In this document: positions 6,663 through 9,547 of the stretch, piece by piece
Layout of the letters: every line of letters begins with the position of its first letter
Position numbering within the stretch: position 1 is the first letter of the stretch
Source: Bacillota bacterium
GTDB taxonomy: Bacteria; Bacillota; UBA4882; UBA10575
NCBI GenBank assembly: GCA_012512605.1
Contig: JAAZDX010000113.1
Coordinates: forward strand, 1-9,547
Length of the DNA: 9,547 nucleotides
Reading direction: 5' to 3'
Program-made: the position numbers and the translations under genes
The notes under the pieces: generated by a model
Database searches by the model: none
What the model saw: only the letters and a program-made list of their open reading frames with translations
Told to the model about the DNA's origin: nothing

Positions 6663-6705
6663 AAAAAAGGGGACTCCGGCCTGCTCCGCGCCAGATCCCC
6701 CTTTT
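6663..6705. terminator. Bidirectional rho-independent terminator between converging genes
   Basis: AAAAGGGG (6665-6672) pairs with CCCCTTTT (6698-6705) around a GC-rich loop that can add a GGC/GCC pairing. On the minus strand the hairpin ends in CCCC followed by six T, a strong terminator for the oxidoreductase operon. On the plus strand it ends in four T and then CTCC, a weaker one for the PLP gene. It lies 25 bases past the PLP gene stop and about 42 past the ferredoxin gene stop. Confidence 0.85.
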
Positions 6706-6746
6706 CTCCTGATCTTAGTTGTTATATCTCCAAATGCGTCTTTGTT

Positions 6747-7067
6747 TTAGGTTTTCGCGCTTCTGCTTCGTTCTTCCACGACCACACTGAGCGCCGCATC
6801 CGGGCAGTAATCCGCACAGATCTTACAGGTAATACACCCTTCAGGGTCAACGGTCACCCGGTTAGTTCCATAAGCCCCCAGCTCGGAGGCCCAGCGGATC
6901 ACTCCCGTCGGACACCGTTCAATACAGAGGCCACAGCCTTTACAGAGCTGGGGAAAGATGGTCCATGAACCCCGGGCCGTCGTCCACTGCTCTCCGGTCA
7001 TCTGCTGCTCTTGCCCGTCGAAGACGGTGTTCTCCGCCTTTTCCCAAAGCTTGTTTTCCGTCGTCAC
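6747..7067 (-). CDS. 2-oxoacid:ferredoxin oxidoreductase delta subunit (2x[4Fe-4S] ferredoxin)
   Basis: Electron-transfer subunit of 106 residues. It carries two complete CxxCxxCxxxCP cluster motifs: C42-C45-C48-C52 (CKGCGLCIERCP) and C78-C81-C84-C88 (CITCKICADYCP), each followed by the usual short hydrophobic strand. It would pass electrons from the TPP/FeS core of the beta subunit to soluble ferredoxin. The roughly 40 residues before the first cluster contain the SWTIFPQ strand typical of KorD/VorD proteins, after a non-conserved polar start. The GTG start overlaps the gamma-subunit stop as GTGA, with GGAGG seven bases upstream, so the two are translationally coupled. It is the last gene of the operon. 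In many relatives the ferredoxin gene comes first. Confidence 0.93.
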   Translation of the reverse strand: MTTENKLWEKAENTVFDGQEQQMTGEQWTTARGSWTIFPQLCKGCGLCIERCPTGVIRWASELGAYGTNRVTVDPEGCITCKICADYCPDAALSVVVEERSRSAKT

Positions 7068-7738
7068 TGAAGTCCCTCCGCTTCGATCATCGTTAACCCT
7101 TTGGCAAAGGCCTGAAAATTCAAGGCTTCCAGCTCCGGGTTTTCCTGGAATTTGGCCCGAAATTTTTTGGCGATTGCTTCTTTGACGGCCGCGGGGGGCA
7201 ACACCTTAATCAGCTTCGTAATTGCCCCCAAGACAATAATGTTGAACACCCGCGGGATCAGCTCCGCCTTGGCAGTCGCGGCCGCCCGAATCCCAACCGG
7301 GCGGAGCGACGGGTCCGCAGGCGGTGGCGCCAGTTTTTCCGCTTCGTCCCCCACCATCTTCGCGAACCCTTCCGGGGCGACGGTCTCGTAGCCCTGGATC
7401 CCGACCGTCCGATCAGCGATCACCGGTGCCTTGAGCGCCGATTCCTCATAAAGGTAGAGCGTCCCCGGTCTTATGTAACCTTTGGTCCGTTCAGCGGAGC
7501 GCTTACTTAAAACAGTCAACAAATCGGCCTTTAAAAATTTGGGGGCCCCGATCTCCCCGTCGGCAATCTGGACATAGGCAACGGAGACCCCGCCCCGTTG
7601 TTCCACCCCAAAGTTGGGGATATAGAGGGCCTGCTTGCCCCCTTGAAAAGCCGCTTCGGCCAAGAGCTCACCGATACTCTGAACCCCCTGGCCTCCTTCC
7701 CCGGCAATAATAATCTTCAGCGTTTTTCCGTCAGCCAT
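7064..7738 (-). CDS. 2-oxoacid:ferredoxin oxidoreductase gamma subunit
   Basis: Gamma subunit (POR gamma domain, PF01558 type), 224 residues, which helps form the CoA-binding part of the complex. The N-terminal signature IAGEGGQGVQSIGELLAEAA (about 11-30) and the motif FGVEQRGGVSVAYVQI (about 43-58) are typical. DLLTVLSKRSAER matches the family's conserved third strand region. The C-terminal 70 residues (IPRVFNIIVLGAITKLIKVL, then KEAIAKKFR) are the normal ending. ATG overlaps the beta-subunit stop as TAATG, and its GGAGG lies inside the beta gene. At its other end it overlaps the ferredoxin gene by four bases. Subunit class is clear; the substrate is not determined by this subunit. Confidence 0.94.
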   Translation of the reverse strand: MADGKTLKIIIAGEGGQGVQSIGELLAEAAFQGGKQALYIPNFGVEQRGGVSVAYVQIADGEIGAPKFLKADLLTVLSKRSAERTKGYIRPGTLYLYEESALKAPVIADRTVGIQGYETVAPEGFAKMVGDEAEKLAPPPADPSLRPVGIRAAATAKAELIPRVFNIIVLGAITKLIKVLPPAAVKEAIAKKFRAKFQENPELEALNFQAFAKGLTMIEAEGLQ

Positions 7739-8532
7739 TACCCTTCCTCCCCTGCAGCGGCCGGTTCCGGGACCCTAAGCTCACCTACTTTGAAGTACCG
7801 GGCCATCTCGCCCTGAAGAAAGGCCCAAGTCTGTTTGGCATTGGTCCGCCAGTTGGTGGGACAGGTCGATAAAACCTCAACAAAGGAGAAGCCCCGGCCC
7901 GCCATCTGGTTCCGGAGGGCTTTCTTCAGGAACTCCTTTAGTTGCTGGTATTCTCCGACCGTCCCCCGGGCCACATAAGCACCGGCCGCCGCAATCGCCG
8001 CCACCAGTTCCGGCCCCTGCAACGGAGAACCGGTCTTTTTTGTTTCCCGTCCGTAAGGGGTGGTTCCGGTCTTTTGCCCCGGTAAAGTTGTCGGTGCCAA
8101 CTGCCCCCCGGTCATCGCGTATAAAGTGTTGTTGGCCAGGATGGCGGTGATTTGATCACCCCGTTGGGCGGCGTTGACCAAATGCTGAGCCCCAATGGCA
8201 TAACCGCCACCGTCACCCATATAGGCGATGCCGATCGTCTCTGGGCGGGCTCTTTTCGCCCCGACCACCACTGGAATCGTCCGCCCATGGTGGGTCTGGA
8301 CACTATCGAAGTTGAAAAAGTCCCAGCTCAAAAGGGAACAACCAATATCGCAACCGTACAAAACCCGGTCCAAAACCCCCAGTTCATCAACGGCTTCACC
8401 TAAAGCTTTCAGGGCAATGGCATGGCCGCACCCGGGACAAAAGCGGTGGGGCTTGGTCTCTTTCCGCCAGGAAAGGGGCATGTTCGGGTTTTTGGTCGGT
8501 TCCCGCACCACTTTTATTTGTTCATCCGCCAT
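7738..8532 (-). CDS. 2-oxoacid:ferredoxin oxidoreductase beta subunit (thiamine pyrophosphate-binding)
   Basis: Catalytic TPP subunit of 264 residues. The TPP/Mg signature is complete: YMGDGGGYAIG (GDG at 106-108) with the downstream asparagines N134-N135 in ILANNTLYAMTGGQ. Four cysteines sit where the family holds its [4Fe-4S] cluster: C32 and C35 (FCPGCGH), C65 (DIGCS) and C224 (STCPTNW). QTHHGRTIPVVVGAKRARPE and APTTLPGQKTGTTPYG are the usual KOR/VOR-type active-site segments, not those of the large single-chain pyruvate enzyme. It would decarboxylate the 2-oxoacid, hold the hydroxyalkyl-TPP intermediate and feed electrons to the cluster. The ATG has GGAGG six bases upstream, inside the end of the alpha gene, and overlaps that gene by 11 bases. 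The C-terminal tail is short and Ala/Glu-rich. Confidence 0.95.
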   Translation of the reverse strand: MADEQIKVVREPTKNPNMPLSWRKETKPHRFCPGCGHAIALKALGEAVDELGVLDRVLYGCDIGCSLLSWDFFNFDSVQTHHGRTIPVVVGAKRARPETIGIAYMGDGGGYAIGAQHLVNAAQRGDQITAILANNTLYAMTGGQLAPTTLPGQKTGTTPYGRETKKTGSPLQGPELVAAIAAAGAYVARGTVGEYQQLKEFLKKALRNQMAGRGFSFVEVLSTCPTNWRTNAKQTWAFLQGEMARYFKVGELRVPEPAAAGEEG

Positions 8533-9547
8533 GACAATCCTCCTTCGGGGTCCCCTCGGTTACGGTCGCCACAATCTCTTCGGCCGTAACCCCAACCCCC
8601 GGTCTTAATAAAGCGTCAATCTCATTGGTGAGCCCATAGAGCTCCGCTTTGACCAGCGACAGCAACTGTCCATAGGCCGATTCAACCACCAGGAGACGGA
8701 GGTTGGGGTTGGCACCTACCGCCTGTCGTAAAGCTGCCCCTGGGAAAGGACGGACAGTGATCGGGCGAAAATAGCCGACCTTGTACCCTTGCCGGTTCAG
8801 CGTCTTACAGGCCTGTTTCGCCGCCCGGGCCACAATCCCATGGGCAATTAATAATACTTCGGTTTCCGGACCAACCTCCACCTCCCACTCGACCACCTCC
8901 GGGGTCAACCGTTCATAGGCGGCCAACTGCTCTTTTAGGCGGGCGTACAATTCTTCTTCAATATTGAATGTGTTCCGCAGGTGAACCGGTTCCCGGTCCA
9001 AAACCGGAATCCCCGGCCGCCGGACCAGCGGTTCAGCCGGAATCAACGTCCATTCTTTCGCCGCTGGGCGAAACAGCGTAACCGCCTCCCGCATCTTCGC
9101 CTGGTACCCATCCCCCAGGACAAAAGTGGGGAAACGATACTGCCACGCCCGGTTAAAGGCTTTAATTGTGTATTCGAACAGTTCCTGGTGGGAAGCGGTG
9201 GAGTAGACAATGCGCAGCCCTTCCCCATTCCCCCCGGCGGTTGTAAGGCGCAATTCCTGCTGGGAATAGATGACGGTCGCCGTGGACGGGCCGCCCCGCT
9301 GCTGGATGACCCAGACCCCCGGGATCCGCATCATCTCCGCCATGGCGATCGGCTCCTGCATCAGGATATTCCCTGGCCCGGCCGTTGCACAGAAGGTTTT
9401 CTTCCCAACCAAAGCACCGCCCAGCATCGCAAAGCCGGCTGCCATCTCGTCCTCGGTCTGGAGAAACCCCCGGCCAAAATGGGGTGCCAAGCGGGCCCAG
9501 TAATGCATAATCTCGTTTTGCGGCGTGATCGGATAACCATACATAAA
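8522..9547 (-). CDS. 2-oxoacid:ferredoxin oxidoreductase alpha subunit (VorB/KorA-type), 5' end outside window
   Basis: 341 residues plus stop are visible; the frame runs through the right edge, so about 20-25 N-terminal residues are probably missing. The ATG at 9544 is internal. Visible order: YPITP at 5-9 with PQNE as in VorB-type proteins; the TEDEMAAGFAMLGGAL segment (31-46) at the TPP-domain interface; ATAGPG (54-59); IQQRGGPSTA (81-90); FPTFVLGDGYQ (139-149); then domain II from about 228 (VLLIAHGIVARAAKQA) with FRPITVRPFP (260-269) and ESAYGQLLSLVKAELYG near the end. It works with the beta, gamma and ferredoxin subunits, converting a 2-oxoacid plus CoA to acyl-CoA and CO2 with reduced ferredoxin, or the reverse. 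The segment after GGPSTA (YSQQELRLTTAGGNGEG) differs from the usual HGD-containing version and may affect substrate choice. VorB-like (branched-chain 2-oxoacids) is my best guess. Confidence 0.93.
   Translation of the reverse strand, partial: FMYGYPITPQNEIMHYWARLAPHFGRGFLQTEDEMAAGFAMLGGALVGKKTFCATAGPGNILMQEPIAMAEMMRIPGVWVIQQRGGPSTATVIYSQQELRLTTAGGNGEGLRIVYSTASHQELFEYTIKAFNRAWQYRFPTFVLGDGYQAKMREAVTLFRPAAKEWTLIPAEPLVRRPGIPVLDREPVHLRNTFNIEEELYARLKEQLAAYERLTPEVVEWEVEVGPETEVLLIAHGIVARAAKQACKTLNRQGYKVGYFRPITVRPFPGAALRQAVGANPNLRLLVVESAYGQLLSLVKAELYGLTNEIDALLRPGVGVTAEEIVATVTEGTPKEDCHGG

Noticed and set aside
8228..8608. Plus-strand 126-residue open frame opposite the beta subunit gene
   Set aside because: Shadow of a strongly conserved TPP-binding coding region; no independent coding evidence.
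9542..9544. ATG at 9544 as the true start of the alpha subunit
   Set aside because: It lies directly before the YGYPITP core, whereas relatives have about 20-25 residues ahead of this motif; the frame is open to the window edge.
1..9547. CRISPR array, tRNA, rRNA or insertion sequence
   Set aside because: Reading both strands I saw no regularly spaced repeats, no tRNA-like cloverleaf with CCA region, no rRNA core and no transposase-like frame.

Overview
The window looks like a chromosomal piece of an anaerobic, fermentative Gram-positive bacterium of the Bacillota (Firmicutes). Three things suggest this: AraN/AraP/AraQ-type proteins close to those of Bacillus, a YesM-type sensor kinase, and a four-subunit ferredoxin-dependent 2-oxoacid oxidoreductase. 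Shine-Dalgarno sites of the GGAGG type precede most genes. I cannot name a genus; a Limnochordia/Hydrogenispora-like lineage is only a guess.

Left block (1-3636, all minus strand, so read right to left). An arabino-oligosaccharide ABC importer operon: the solute-binding protein gene araN (5' end missing), a nested stem-loop, the permease genes araP and araQ, then the start of a YesM-type histidine kinase that runs off the left edge. The importer's ATPase is not here; in Bacillus it is the shared MsmX protein. The araN reading frame is intact over most of the protein but loses homology abruptly at about 3636, where its signal peptide and first ~80 residues should be. The base composition also changes there (about 46% GC on the left and 57% on the right in lines counted by hand). 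This is a deletion/rearrangement breakpoint, a transfer boundary or an assembly join.

Middle block (3704-6637). A minus-strand HI0933/BaiN-family flavoprotein gene and a plus-strand MalY/PatB-type PLP enzyme (cystathionine beta-lyase family) diverge from a 516-bp intergenic region. That region holds a perfect TATAAT box. Beginning one predicted transcription start later is a ~99-nt inverted-repeat leader that can fold into a long two-stem rod ahead of the PLP gene, containing a tandem 11-bp repeat. I cannot match this leader to a known riboswitch class, and it is the best candidate here for something undescribed.

Right block (6663-9547, minus strand). A tightly coupled operon for a 2-oxoacid:ferredoxin oxidoreductase: alpha (cut by the right edge), beta (TPP), gamma and a two-cluster ferredoxin subunit. 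The cistrons overlap by 11, 1 and 4 bases. It converges on the PLP gene at a shared bidirectional terminator. The enzyme would oxidatively decarboxylate a 2-oxoacid with CoA to an acyl-CoA, reducing ferredoxin; the substrate cannot be fixed from sequence alone, but the alpha subunit resembles VorB-type (branched-chain 2-oxoacid) proteins.
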